DNA of 62,000 nucleotides, taken from assembly GCA_009746045.1 (NCBI GenBank), contig RPFO01000310.1, forward strand, positions 628,234 through 690,233. The letters are read 5' to 3'. This document shows positions 43,301 through 51,868 of the stretch, in pieces (the stretch's first letter is position 1; each line of letters begins with the position of its first letter). The DNA is from Mesostigma viride (taxonomy: Eukaryota; Streptophyta; Mesostigmatophyceae; Mesostigmatales; Mesostigmataceae). The notes under the pieces were generated by a model. It saw only the letters and a list, made by a program, of their open reading frames with translations, ran no database searches and was not told where the DNA came from. The position numbers and the translations under genes were made by a program.

Positions 43301-43351
43301 AATGCGAATGCTCTGGACGTGGATGGGGCGCAGAGACCTGCGTGGAACTGA
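34276..43351 (+). CDS. Gene 2: ankyrin, coiled-coil, kinase, HECT-like, RZ-finger protein
   Basis: Predicted partial coding sequence: 34276..34371, 36460..36558, 37232..37330, 38475..38573, 39090..39155 and 39899..43351, joined; 3,912 bases, all exons phase 0. Four full ankyrin repeats and a terminal half-repeat precede the large exon, one full repeat more than gene 1. Two decayed ankyrin exons (35490-35549 and 37028-37061) sit in the introns, so the array has lost members as well as gained them. The 5' end is unresolved. The gene is a tandem paralogue of gene 1, about 17.5 kb downstream in the same orientation. The intact kinase motifs and the indel-free large exon suggest a functional gene. 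Confidence 0.85.
34761..35189 (-). other. Antisense open frame inside gene 2 intron 1, unproven
   Basis: A 142-codon minus-strand frame that is also open over most of its length in gene 3 (52323-52694). A 9-bp indel between the copies keeps the frame. The substitution pattern includes many amino-acid changes, and gene 1 does not have it. The similarity is more simply explained by shared intron ancestry. No family was recognised. Confidence 0.15.
35490..35549 (+). pseudogene. Decayed ankyrin exon in gene 2
   Basis: Codes YGYTLLHSASRNGRLDVVQQ and then breaks off into intron sequence. The acceptor CCCTCAG of the gene 3 counterpart (before 53225) is CCCTCTG here, so the AG is lost. The last 13 or so codons and the donor are deleted, so the exon can no longer be used. 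Confidence 0.75.
36460..36558 (+). CDS. Gene 2 ankyrin exon 2
   Basis: 99 bp between GGATCCAG and GTCAGT. Codes GGRTPLHEASSGGHLDVV to SGADVHAEDQ. Confidence 0.9.
37028..37061 (+). pseudogene. Truncated ankyrin exon in gene 2
   Basis: After CACCCCAG the sequence reads FGYTPLLSTLK and then runs into intron-type sequence. Only the first third of an ankyrin exon remains, and no donor follows in frame. The intron part upstream is the usual ankyrin-exon leader sequence. Confidence 0.6.
37232..37330 (+). CDS. Gene 2 ankyrin exon 3
   Basis: 99 bp between TGCCTCCAG and GTCAGT. Codes FGCTPLHDASEEGRLDVI to SGADVNAADK. Confidence 0.9.
37558..37630 (+). repeat. Short GGCAGCGGCC repeat
   Basis: About seven imperfect 10-bp units (GGCAGCGGCC, GGCAGCGGCT, GGCAGCGGTT and similar) in the intron after ankyrin exon 3 of gene 2. 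Not seen in gene 1 or 3. Confidence 0.9.
38475..38573 (+). CDS. Gene 2 ankyrin exon 4
   Basis: 99 bp between CACTCTCAG and GTCAGT. Codes DGDTPLHEASWTGSLDVV to SGADANAKNH. Its acceptor context and first codons match exon 4 of gene 3 (54280-54378), which suggests common descent of these two. Confidence 0.92.
39090..39155 (+). CDS. Gene 2 terminal ankyrin half-repeat exon
   Basis: 66 bp between TTTCCAG and GTAAGC. Codes EGETPLDFAEETQTGAAQLL and then RE, the capping half of an ankyrin repeat. It joins in phase 0 to the large exon at 39899 and lacks the Gln/Ala-rich linker of the gene 1 exon. Confidence 0.85.
39899..43351 (+). CDS. Gene 2 large exon: coiled coil, kinase, HECT-like, RZ finger
   Basis: Acceptor GGGACCAG; 1,150 codons and TGA. 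It aligns with the gene 1 exon from the first codon (WPACQLNPQPGLLASLE) with no net indel, and motif residues have the same numbers: Lys418, HRD Asp514, DFG Asp532. The C-lobe segment RESGSLYLP again has no cysteine at the expected site, and the RZ-finger ligands are all kept. The gene 1 stop codon TAG is CAG here, which adds RPAWN after the shared DVDGA and Gln. The coiled-coil half differs from gene 1 at many positions, whereas the HECT/RZ half is almost identical. Confidence 0.92.
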   Translation, partial: AMRDVFAEIDWPACQLNPQPGLLASLEAMMPGIQETWTVAQTAGRMGVMVKGSALNAARLGKQLKQEGQRSREHLTQVQVQEEAMHRKLAHLRQNSADVAAARERDEAVQAYASSLHALCETLKKKAGLSEQRHMQQLTLREALGLFDNSQETSPASNARKGPEPVTEATGRLVLAQLRAVVKDCNDELMPAAVATQKAVEHLQACLETQESIATKLRGRLDAAVQSGQRFAASVLSQLKGETPEEDGRHARKMSEMTSLQEKEMRKMMALRESIPGTLSRLAAAQQESRLIQRQLRDTRNQIKDAEDDGLTGQLQQLKEKERALLEKASKLAAEQAALSESLADAKLQQWYPDLLAQEERIKELHKFLPAGTSRDLMDNDWNLSKFQDSAGKLLMSGRGVWRVRLMEDWNGKQWVVKAMGPGPELRREVNRLKALQHPLVIPLERVFIDNNVAYLQMPFYKNGNLRGWVDSILGAQKGAASLTTLLCSQIWSTMKQVFQAVAFLHRKGIVHRDLKPENVLLQDDGQIALCDFGVSHDVLAHLQTTKATLAVGGYTACYAAPEVLAGKGVSASNPYAEDLWSLGVMLLELAGARLSWNPTTSRLEDEQGRPTNTADLLVGKSKWHRDLITLADSLLQKDPDARPSADAVLACEFFQQDPSASQVQQNRHLLLLTSHLAKLRQSPQGGGRPKTHVMRLDVREGPGMVAPVLALFAREDVKPEETVVGEHAGVRIPLSEVLHNFFEAVVLPAAGLFEQGKGDGEDASGSGAASQVREGVAFLPRVCQARDAKAVETHRQRLRTVGKILAKAVLQCIHVPVQFCSALFCALVAKDDLTQYSTADCLEMLAEFDPTDARRMRVTLAMKHGDGESGITLGALMGDAGADETLMTDANKDLLVRKAIHHRLVMTRAAELAEVRAGFLCLDWEPLLGVLSPFDLMTLFFGTDYLDVSRVSQAFQLDLASWEGRKVQGKQAWEWLQRFLHEASETSLRLFSICALGGAKSLWSGMCAVKRLTSASNGGLPEFSRESGSLYLPLPGNDGCPSYEAFSARMFAALKVHGEYGQRTEAQRAQKMGMEEMQGVVRAMAGQVRAGGWYRCPNGHLYCITECGGAMQESTCPTCGKGIGGSQHRLRGDNANALDVDGAQRPAWN

Positions 43352-43960
43352 GTGGGCGCTGCTAGTGCACGGCCTGCAGCCATTCCACTACTTGGGCTTT
43401 TGTGATAATGTCATCGCCTCGTTCTACTTGGATTTGAATGGGCCTGGCATGCTTAGCTTGAGCTGCAAACAGCAGTGCACATGGGTTACAATGCAACGCG
43501 GACCATCCGCAGAGAAGGCCAGGTGCATCCTGCGCAAATTCAATGCGATGCTAAGCACACTGTTTGGTGTTGGCAGCTGATCTTCGGCAGTGCTGACAAT
43601 GTTGCGGTGAAATTTTCATGGTGACACGCTCTCCTTTTCCATGCATTCTGTGGTACAAAGCCAAGGGCTTGATCCGTCACACCTTGTTGAGCCCTTCAAG
43701 TCTGCCTTGTACAACAGTGAACATTATTTGCCTAGTTTGTCCTAGTTCGCCTGCACAACCGGGATGTGGTTTTAGGTTTGGGGGGATCTGCTACTCTTGA
43801 CTGTGATGCATTCAACTCGGTTACGTGCATGGGCGCTTGGAATGATGTCGGCAACAGTTTGGTGCACGCTAGCCACTTGCAGACAGGCATGTAGAGGTTT
43901 TGACGGTTGCAGCTAGCTAGTTATTATCATACTGGTTGTCTCTTTGATACTGTTACGTGC
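43352..43960 (+). other. 3' flank of gene 2
   Basis: Near-identical to 25847-26450. It holds the untranslated end and no separate gene. The potential TGTAA signal of gene 1 is TGTAG here (near 43890). Confidence 0.45.
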
Positions 43961-44204
43961 TACTGAATGGCATGCGTGCCAATCCTGAGGGGTGTTTCAT
44001 CGATAAGTTGGGGGAAAGGATGGCGTTGAGAGAAGATTTTCAAGACAAACTTTAAACAAAAGGTCAATGGCAACATGGGAGAAAAATCTTTTTTGATATA
44101 AAATGGAAACTACAAAAACAATGGGTGCATGCATCATGTTAGTGACAAAAAGTGTGCAAACATGCCATGGCTACATGATTCACACAAAAACAATGCTGCC
44201 TGCC

Positions 44205-44470
44205 TGCTCTATTGTTTACTATATAGTTCCACCACAAGAATGAACAGGTTCATGCTGACAGGACACGACCTGGCCAACGGCCTGCCTGCTCTATTGTTTA
44301 CTATATAGTTCCACCACAAGAACGAACAGGTTCATGGTGACAGGACACGACCTTGCCAACATACGGCCTGCCTGCCTGCTCTATTGCTTACTATATAGTT
44401 CTACCACAAGAATGAACAGGTTCATGGTGACAGGACACAACCTTGCCAACGGCCTGCCTGCGCAGTAGGC
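44205..44470 (-). repeat. 84-bp LINE-derived minisatellite, three units (unit C)
   Basis: Same unit as 26715-27215. It ends in a partial copy followed by the GGTGGGGTGCTGCC flank of the short TTGAG run. Confidence 0.75.
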
Positions 44471-44497
44471 ATGGTGGGGTGCTGCCATGTGGAGTTG

Positions 44498-44517
44498 TTG
44501 AGTTGAGTTGAGTTGAG
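44498..44517. repeat. Short TTGAG run, four copies
   Basis: This is the same locus within the duplicated unit as the TTGAG array at 27256-27914 (about 131 copies). The flanks are alike, so the difference is expansion or contraction at one site. Confidence 0.95.
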
Positions 44518-44559
44518 TTGATTGAGTTTATTCCAGCGCCGGTGGTCCGACAGGGTTAT

Positions 44560-45130
44560 TAATAGTGGATCCAAAGACTGGTCCGACCGGGGGTGGCAAA
44601 CAAGTGCGGAGTGTGCACCGACGTGGTCGACCGGCCCCTCGTACTGCGCGTGCAGATGACAGCAACTAGGGGGGTGGGCATGCCAGCGCGCCGGGCATGC
44701 AAGGGCGACTCACAGGAGTGTCACACCAGCCCGGTGGCCGGTTTGGCAGCGTTGAGGGCACAGCCAAGTATTATTGTTGCAGCCCGACATATAGCCCGCA
44801 GAATAACGAAAGGGATTTGTGCGCGGACTTGCCTCTGTTTGCCTACTCGAGAGATTCCGGGGAACCGGATTTGTTTGCGATGGCATTTCATTTTGGGTTC
44901 CCGGCCTCGAGCTTGGCGCTTTGAACCTGGACTGGTCCGGATCTGACTGGGAAACGCCAAAAACAGCAAGCCAGCAGGTTGACCCCTTGTACTGTGTGCC
45001 GATGACGGATGATAGCACTCAGGGAGTGGGTACGCCAGCACGAGGGAGTACAGGCCACGGATATCAGGGAGTGTCCCAGCAGTGGTGGGCACAGCCAAGG
45101 ATAATTGTTGCAGCCCACATATCCTGCGAA
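44560..45130 (-). pseudogene. LINE remnants in the spacer of unit C
   Basis: Paralogous to 27950-28540, with the same LYEG-coding block in inverse orientation (near 44620-44650). It carries small insertions that break the frame (for example CGACCGGCCCCTCG). Confidence 0.6.
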
Positions 45131-46590
45131 CTAAAAAGAGGGAACTGTACGTGTGTTCGCCTGTGGTTACTAACACTACCTCAAGCACAGGCACCTGGCC
45201 CGCGCAGACAAGGCGGACGCGTCAGATCGGTGAGCTGGCACCAAGCCCACCCAGGGCCCGGGCGCGTTATCCCTGCATGGTCTCCCCCTGGCTGCGTGAG
45301 CCCAGGTCGTCACCATGGGACCTTCCAGGACAGGCTCCGTCGGGGCATGTGCTATCCCTAAGAAGACAGGCGCGTGCCCGGGGGCATGGATTCATCACGC
45401 ATCTGGGGGCAGATGATCCGCAAAGAGAGCTGGCAGAAGGTTGCGTTCAAGCCACAGTCCCCAAGTCTGTGGGGGAGCTGCGTGTGACGCGGATCGGCAA
45501 ACAATGTGGGCCGTGGCACCTGCGCTTGTACCACAACATAGACCGTTTGACGCAGGCTTTACCATCCATCCCACCCCACTCATGGAGGATTTATGCCCAC
45601 GTGGCGCAGTCATGTGTTTTGATTAATCATTATATCATCTGCCAACATGTTCTACAAAGGTCTAAAACCCAGCTGGGCCCAGCACCCCAGCGTGTAGGAT
45701 AACTTGTGATTAGAAAGTGAAATAGAGGCATGCACACTTCCGTATCATGACACCACCAACGTCAACCACGCACTAGAAGCCAGCTAGTTTGGGCGGTGCA
45801 TGTAATGGAGACAAGAAAAAGTTACCTGCGACTGTCAAGGCTTTCAACGCCGCAGTATCTGCTGAAGGCTTCGGCCATGCACTCATGCATTATGACGCAG
45901 TATGACCACACCATCGATGCTCTCATATGTACCTGGCAGCCGCCCCAGACACCGCATGACCAAAGGGACATGGGCTGGACACTCCCCACCCCCATGCCAC
46001 CTGGCCACCCCACCCACCCAGGCAGCGTGGCCGAAGCTGCAGGCCACAGTGGGTAAAGAGGCACTGGGGAAAACCTTGCACGCACATGCCCACGCGAATA
46101 CGATCTTGTATGCTTGTAAATAAGATGGGAACGTACCGGAAAGGGAAGGCAGCGGACCAATCACACGCCGGGTCGCCGGCCATGACTTCACCATTACTTC
46201 CTCGAGCTTGCTCATGCTTCCCTGGTTGTGCAGTGCCCACCTCGTGCCAAACCAGCACGTACCGCTTGCATGTACAGGTCGGCCACTTTGATAGAGGCAC
46301 ACAAGCGGCTTGTGTTCAACCCACTGGCTGGTATTACGTATCTACCAGTCAAGTGAGCCCTGACACTAACCTGTGTGGCTCCGGGGGGGCAAGCCTTTCT
46401 CAGTTACACGAAGGCATTGCTTGGCTGGTCAGACGTCTTCCGTTTGTTTAAAAACCGCAACACACCCAGTCCCCCCTCCTTTCTCTGAGGGTCATCGGTG
46501 CTGAGTCATCCCAGTCCATGTGGTGCAACCCAGGCCAGGATGAAGACCAAAAGTCTCACTCTTCCCACCGTATGACCTAGGGTCCCATTA
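45131..46590. other. Unit C spacer without a recognised gene
   Basis: Paralogous to 28541-30060. The open frames here (for example 45082-45702) shift relative to the unit B copy. The GAGGTTGCTGTTGCAGCTCC near 46602 is the uninterrupted version of the CACTA-like insertion site. Confidence 0.4.
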
Positions 46591-47019
46591 TGTGCAGCTG
46601 AGGTTGCTGTTGCAGCTCCCAAACAGCTGGCCTGCTCTTTTCTGCACAGCCCTGCGGAGTAAGTGCATGGAATATGTGGGGTACCGTGTGACCAGCTGCG
46701 ATGTTGGGTGGAGCTGTAGTTGCGTGACGAACAGGTGGAGAATGCTGAGCTCTTGCTTGAGGAGTGCCAGAAGAGCGGGTGAGGACATGTGGACGAAGCA
46801 GCAGTGTTGAAGGGGGTGGCATAGGGGTGTGCATGTCCTACTTAGGTGCAGAGGAAAAAAATACCAAGGAAGTAGCTACCAGTCAAACGACAAAGCAAAG
46901 ACCTTTCCCCGGAAACGGAGCGTTTTGTTCATCAGCACAATGTGCCAAGGAATCATGCAGGGAAGGCTTAACCAGGTTTACTGCCTCTGTACCCTTGCTG
47001 GGGGAAAAGGGGAAATCTC

Positions 47020-48985
47020 CAGGTTCAGGCCATAAGAAAGGGGGTGCTGGCAAGCAGATGAATGCCACCGCAAGGGGACCAAACAAACTACCCGATGAAG
47101 CACACAGGTTCAGGCCATAAGAAAGGGGGTGCTGGCAAGCAGATGAATGCCACCGCAAGGGGACCAAACAAACTACCCGATGAAGCACACAGGTTCAGGC
47201 CATAAGAAAGCGGATGCTGGCAAGCAGATGAATGCCACCGCAAGGGGACCAAACAAACTACCCGATGAAGCACACAGGTTCAGGCCATAAGAAAGGGGGT
47301 GCTGGCAAGCAGATGAATGCCACCGCAAGGGGACCAAACAAACTACCCGATGAAGCACACACGTCCAGGCCATAAGAAAGGGGGATGCTGGCAGGCAGAT
47401 GAATGCCACCGCAAGGGGACCAAACAAACTACCCGATGAAGCAAACAGGTTCAGGCCATAAGAAAGGGGGTGCTGGCAAGCAGATGAATGCCACCGCAAG
47501 GGGACCAAACAAACTACCCGATGAAGCACACAGGTTCAGGCCATAAGAAAGCGGATGCTGGCAAGCAGATGAACGCCACCGCAAGGGGACCAAACAAACT
47601 ACCCGATGAGGCACACAGGTTCAGGCCATAAGAAAGGGGGTGCTGGCAAGCAGATGAATGCCACCGCAAGGGGACCAAACATACTACCCGATGAAGCACA
47701 CAGGTCCAGGCCATAAGAAAGGGGTGCTGGCAAGCAGATGAACGCCACCGCAAGGGGCCCAAACAAACTACCCGATGAAGCACACAGGTTAAGGCCATAA
47801 GAAAGGGGATGCTGGCAAGCAGATGAATGCCACCGCAAGGGGACCAAACAAACTACCCGATGAAGCACACAGGTTCAGGCCATAAGAAAGGGGGTGCTGG
47901 CAAGCAGATGAATGCCACCGCAAGGGGACCAAACTAACTACCGGATGAAGCACACAAGTTCAGGCCATAAGAAAGGGGGTGCTGGCAAGCAGATGAATGC
48001 CACCGCAAGGGGACCAAACAAACTACCCGATGAAGCACACAGGTCCAGGCCATAACAAAGGGGGTGCTGGCAAGCAGATGAATGCCACCGCAAGGGGACC
48101 AAACAAACTACCCGATGAAGCACACAGGTTCAGGCCATAAGAAAGGGGGTGCTGGCAAGCAGATGAATGCCACCGCAAGGGGACCAAACAAACTACCTGA
48201 TGAAGCACACAGGTTCAGGCCATAAGAAAGGGGGTGCTGGCAAGCAGATGAATGCCACCGCAAGGGGACCAAACAAACTACCCGATGAAGCACACAAGTT
48301 CAGGCCATAAGAAAGGGGGTGCAGGCAAGCAGATGAATGCCACCGCAAGGGGACCAAACAAACTACCCGATGAAGCACACAGGTTCAGGCCATAAGAAAG
48401 GGGTGCTGGCAAGCAGATGAATGCCACCGCAAGGGGACCAAACAAACTACCCGATGAAGCACACAGGTTCAGGCCATAAGAAAGGGGGTGCTGGCAAGCA
48501 GATGAATGCCACCGCAAGGGGACCAAACAAACTACCCGATGAAGCACACAGGTTCAGGCCATAAGAAAGGGGGTGCTGGCAAGCAGATGAATGCCACCGC
48601 AAGGGGACCAAACAAACTACCCGATGAAGCACACAGGTTCAGGCCATAAGAAAGGGGGTGCTGGCAAGCAGATGAATGCCACCGCAAGGGGACCAAACAA
48701 ACTACCCGATGAAGCACACAGGTTCAGGCCATAAGAAAGGGGATGCTGGCAAGCAGATGAATGCCACCGCAAGGGGACCAAACAAACTACCCGATGAAGC
48801 ACACAGGTTCAGGCCACAAGAAAGGGGGTGCTGGCAAGCAGATGAATGCCACCGCAAGGGGACCAAACAAACTACCCGATGAAGGAAACAGGTTCAGGCC
48901 ATAAGAAAGGGGATGCTAGCAAGCAGATGAATGCCACTGCAAGGGGACCAAGCTACCCACTGAAGGAAACAGGCTGGGTCGCTCA
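47020..48985 (+). repeat. 85-bp minisatellite, about 23 units (unit C)
   Basis: A nearly homogeneous array of the unit described at 30575-31015. Units are spaced 85 bp, with occasional 84-bp and 86-bp members and a few variants (CAGGTCCAGG, GCGGATG). High similarity between neighbours points to recent expansion. One 78-bp unit follows at about 48990-49060. Confidence 0.98.
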
Positions 48986-49059
48986 TCTAAGCAGCCTACT
49001 GTAGCCCTCAGAGGTACCTGATCGCATCCCTGGCTGACAAAGGCATGCTGCAATAGGTA

Positions 49060-51215
49060 TGGAAGCCCTGCCTGGAATGGGGAGGCGTTAAGGAGGAAGG
49101 GAGGGGGGAAGAAAGAGAGCGGAAAGCAAGGCTGGTTAATCAACGTGTCATATTGCCGGTGTAATACCCAGCATGGGAATATCATCTCTCCTGCATGGCG
49201 AGGCAGAGTTCTTTCACGCCTGTCCTCAGACTAACACGACGGGAGACCAGGTTACTGAGATTGCTCGGATCAGCAGAGCCAAAACCGTAACAAGCGCACT
49301 TTTTCGGAACGGCCTACAAGTCTACCGCACCTTGAAAGATCGGCGCCCATGTCAGTATACCAACCAGCAAAGCTGCGGACAGGACAGCATTCATGCAGGT
49401 GCCATCCGGATGGCATACAACCTTGCCGGGATGATAAACCTCCAATAACAACGAGACCGTGTCCTGCCATGACAGTATTGCCTCACAGAATTCTAGAACG
49501 GTCGCTATCGCGAAGCCTATTTCTACAGAGAAACAAACATATTGCCAACACCAACGCGCAGCTCAGAATTTGAAATGGGCTCTCTGTGACGCACAACGAT
49601 TGTAATGCCGCGGCAAACTGGGCAAACCGCAAAACCCAGGTTGTGCTCTGGCGGCGATCTCGAGACAGGACCCGTGATGACTGGAAATACGTAGCTCATT
49701 AGGCGAGCAGCGAACAGCGAAGAGCAACGTACGTTTTTACTTGCAAGAGTAGCCCACCCATTCCCGTCCACAAAGCATGGATTGATTCATGGATTATTGC
49801 TTTTCGTCGGCTGGCTTCAAGCATACACTGCAGTACCACACTATTTCACTGCAATCTGGGACCTGCGGGACCATCAGGCCGGCCGGTACGTTGGGGCGGA
49901 TCCTCTACGCTTCCATAGCAACCTCTTTTGCGTTGAGAGGCTTTTAATAACCGACAGTGTACATAATGTTACCGGCAAGGCGGCAACCTTAGCCTGCCAT
50001 TTCTTCCCAGTCGGGTTGTGTATCTGTGGTGCACGAATGCATCGAGTGCACATTCGACGTGCATGCCACATGGCATCGGGAGCAAAGATTTCTGATTTTG
50101 CGCAAGTCACGTGCCTCGGTGCCACGCGCCACACGGTTCAGGCGCTGCCAGCGCATCGCCACCGAGGTACGCTTTATCCAAAGACAGGCAGAATTATTCG
50201 CGCGCTAAGCTTACGGTCAGTACGCCACAGACGGGGCTGCGGACCGTAATCTGAAGCAAATTCGATGGCGTTGGGGACGCCAAGGAAACGGAAAGATTAT
50301 ATAATGTTCTTTGCGAGTGAAATATACATCGTTTCCCCCATCCCTTTCTCGGACTTCTTTTCGTCTACAGACAAATTAGTGGGACTTTCATTCGCACGAA
50401 GCACGGGGGCCAGCCTGGAAGTCACAGTGGAATACGTCGACCCAAATTAAATTCGGCTGGAAGCCGACAGGTGATTTGGCTCGCCGTACCGTGTCGAGCC
50501 CGTAGAATATTTACATTCTGGTGACCCCCCATTTATGGTCTATATCCGTCGTCAACTCACACGCAGGGCTCCGACAAGGGCCGGGGGACAACGCATAATG
50601 GTCAAGAGGTGGTGTGGATGCTTAGTGCCAGCCAGACCGTTCCCTGCCCTCTAAACACAAGATGAAACAGCTGTGAATAGGCAAAGGGGCTGCAAATTTT
50701 TGCAATGCCATGCCTCGCATCGGCGAATAGCGGGGCGCGAGTAAGGCGGAACGATAAGGCTACCAAGCCTAGAAATCCTGGACTGCCGTCGGCTTGCCAC
50801 CGCGTTCTCGTCTCTGAATAATGGTTAAGAGACGGAGAAATTGGCTGGTGCGTGCGTAAACCCCCCCCACCCCCCCTGCACCTTGCAATTCTGGCCTGCT
50901 GTACTGGATTATGCTTACCCCTGTCGGTAGCGCATGCAAGCAAGCTGCATGGGGTGCCTTGAGTTACTACTTGTTTTCTCAACTGCCTCAAACTCCAATT
51001 CCAGTCATTCCTCCCTGACTATCTTTTCTTCTTGGTTGTATTTACTATCAAATAAGCTAAATCAATATTTTAATTAAATCACTATTTTAATCTTTCTGGA
51101 CATTGATAGGCACACCTCGGTTGTTGCGAGGTGGTATTCCTAAATTTGGCATATCTCAGGGATGGCTTTGGGCTAACGCATGAAGCTAAACTTGTCAGGG
51201 GTGCGAGCTGGGGGC
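49060..51215. other. Conserved upstream block of gene 3
   Basis: Paralogous to 13850-15860 and 31490-33715 and closest to the unit B copy. It lacks part of the segment corresponding to 31800-31845. No stable open frame. Confidence 0.6.
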
Positions 51216-51705
51216 AATCATGGACCAGCGCATGGGGTGCACGTGTGTCTCATCGCTTGCTTGGCCAGCATGACTGGTTCCTGTGGGTGCTGAGGGCAAG
51301 AATGGACCAGCGCATGCGGTGCACGTGTGTCTCATCGCTTGCTTGGCCAGCATGCCTGGTTCCTGTGGATGCTGAGGGCAAGCATGGACCAGCGCATGGG
51401 GTGCACGTGTGTCTCATCGCTTGCTTGGCCAGCATGCCTGGTTCCTGTGGATGCTGAGGGCAAGCATGGACCAGCGCATGGGGTGCGCATGTGTCTCATC
51501 GCTTGCTTGGCCAGCATGCCTGGTTCCTGTGGATGCTGAGGGCAAGCATGGACCAGCGCATGGGGTGCGCGCGTGTCTCATCGCTCGCTTGACCAGCATG
51601 CCTGGTTCCTGTGGATGCTGAGGGCAAGCATGGACCAGCGCACGGGGTGCGCGTGTGTCTCATCGCTTGCTTGGCCAGCATGCCTGGTTCCTGTGGGTGC
51701 TGACA
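51216..51705 (+). repeat. 82-bp minisatellite, about six units (gene 3)
   Basis: Same unit and place as the array before gene 2, with its own set of point variants (for example GTGCGCGCGTGTCTC near 51565). Confidence 0.95.
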
Positions 51706-51772
51706 TACGTGCACGCATGCTTTGGGCTGTGTGATTGGAGCATGTTTGGATTACTGTCGCTGCTGCATTCAG

Positions 51773-51868
51773 GCCGACACCTCACTGCACAAGGCATCAG
51801 AAGAAGGCCGTTTGGATGTCGTCCGGCAACTTCTCGCAAGTCGTGCAGACATAGAGGCCAAGGATGAG
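51773..51868 (+). CDS. Gene 3 ankyrin exon 1
   Basis: 96 bp between GCATTCAG and GTCAGT. Codes ADTSLHKASEEGRLDVV to SRADIEAKDE. The conserved Gly of SGAD is Arg here. Confidence 0.87.

Noticed and set aside
30652-48802. Many 61- to 118-codon minus-strand frames (MLHRVVCLVPLRW...)
   Set aside because: Each is one reading of the 85-bp minisatellite, and the frame breaks every three units.
47020-48985. CRISPR-like array of regularly spaced repeats
   Set aside because: Units are directly contiguous 85-bp copies without unique spacers, in a eukaryotic setting. It is a minisatellite.
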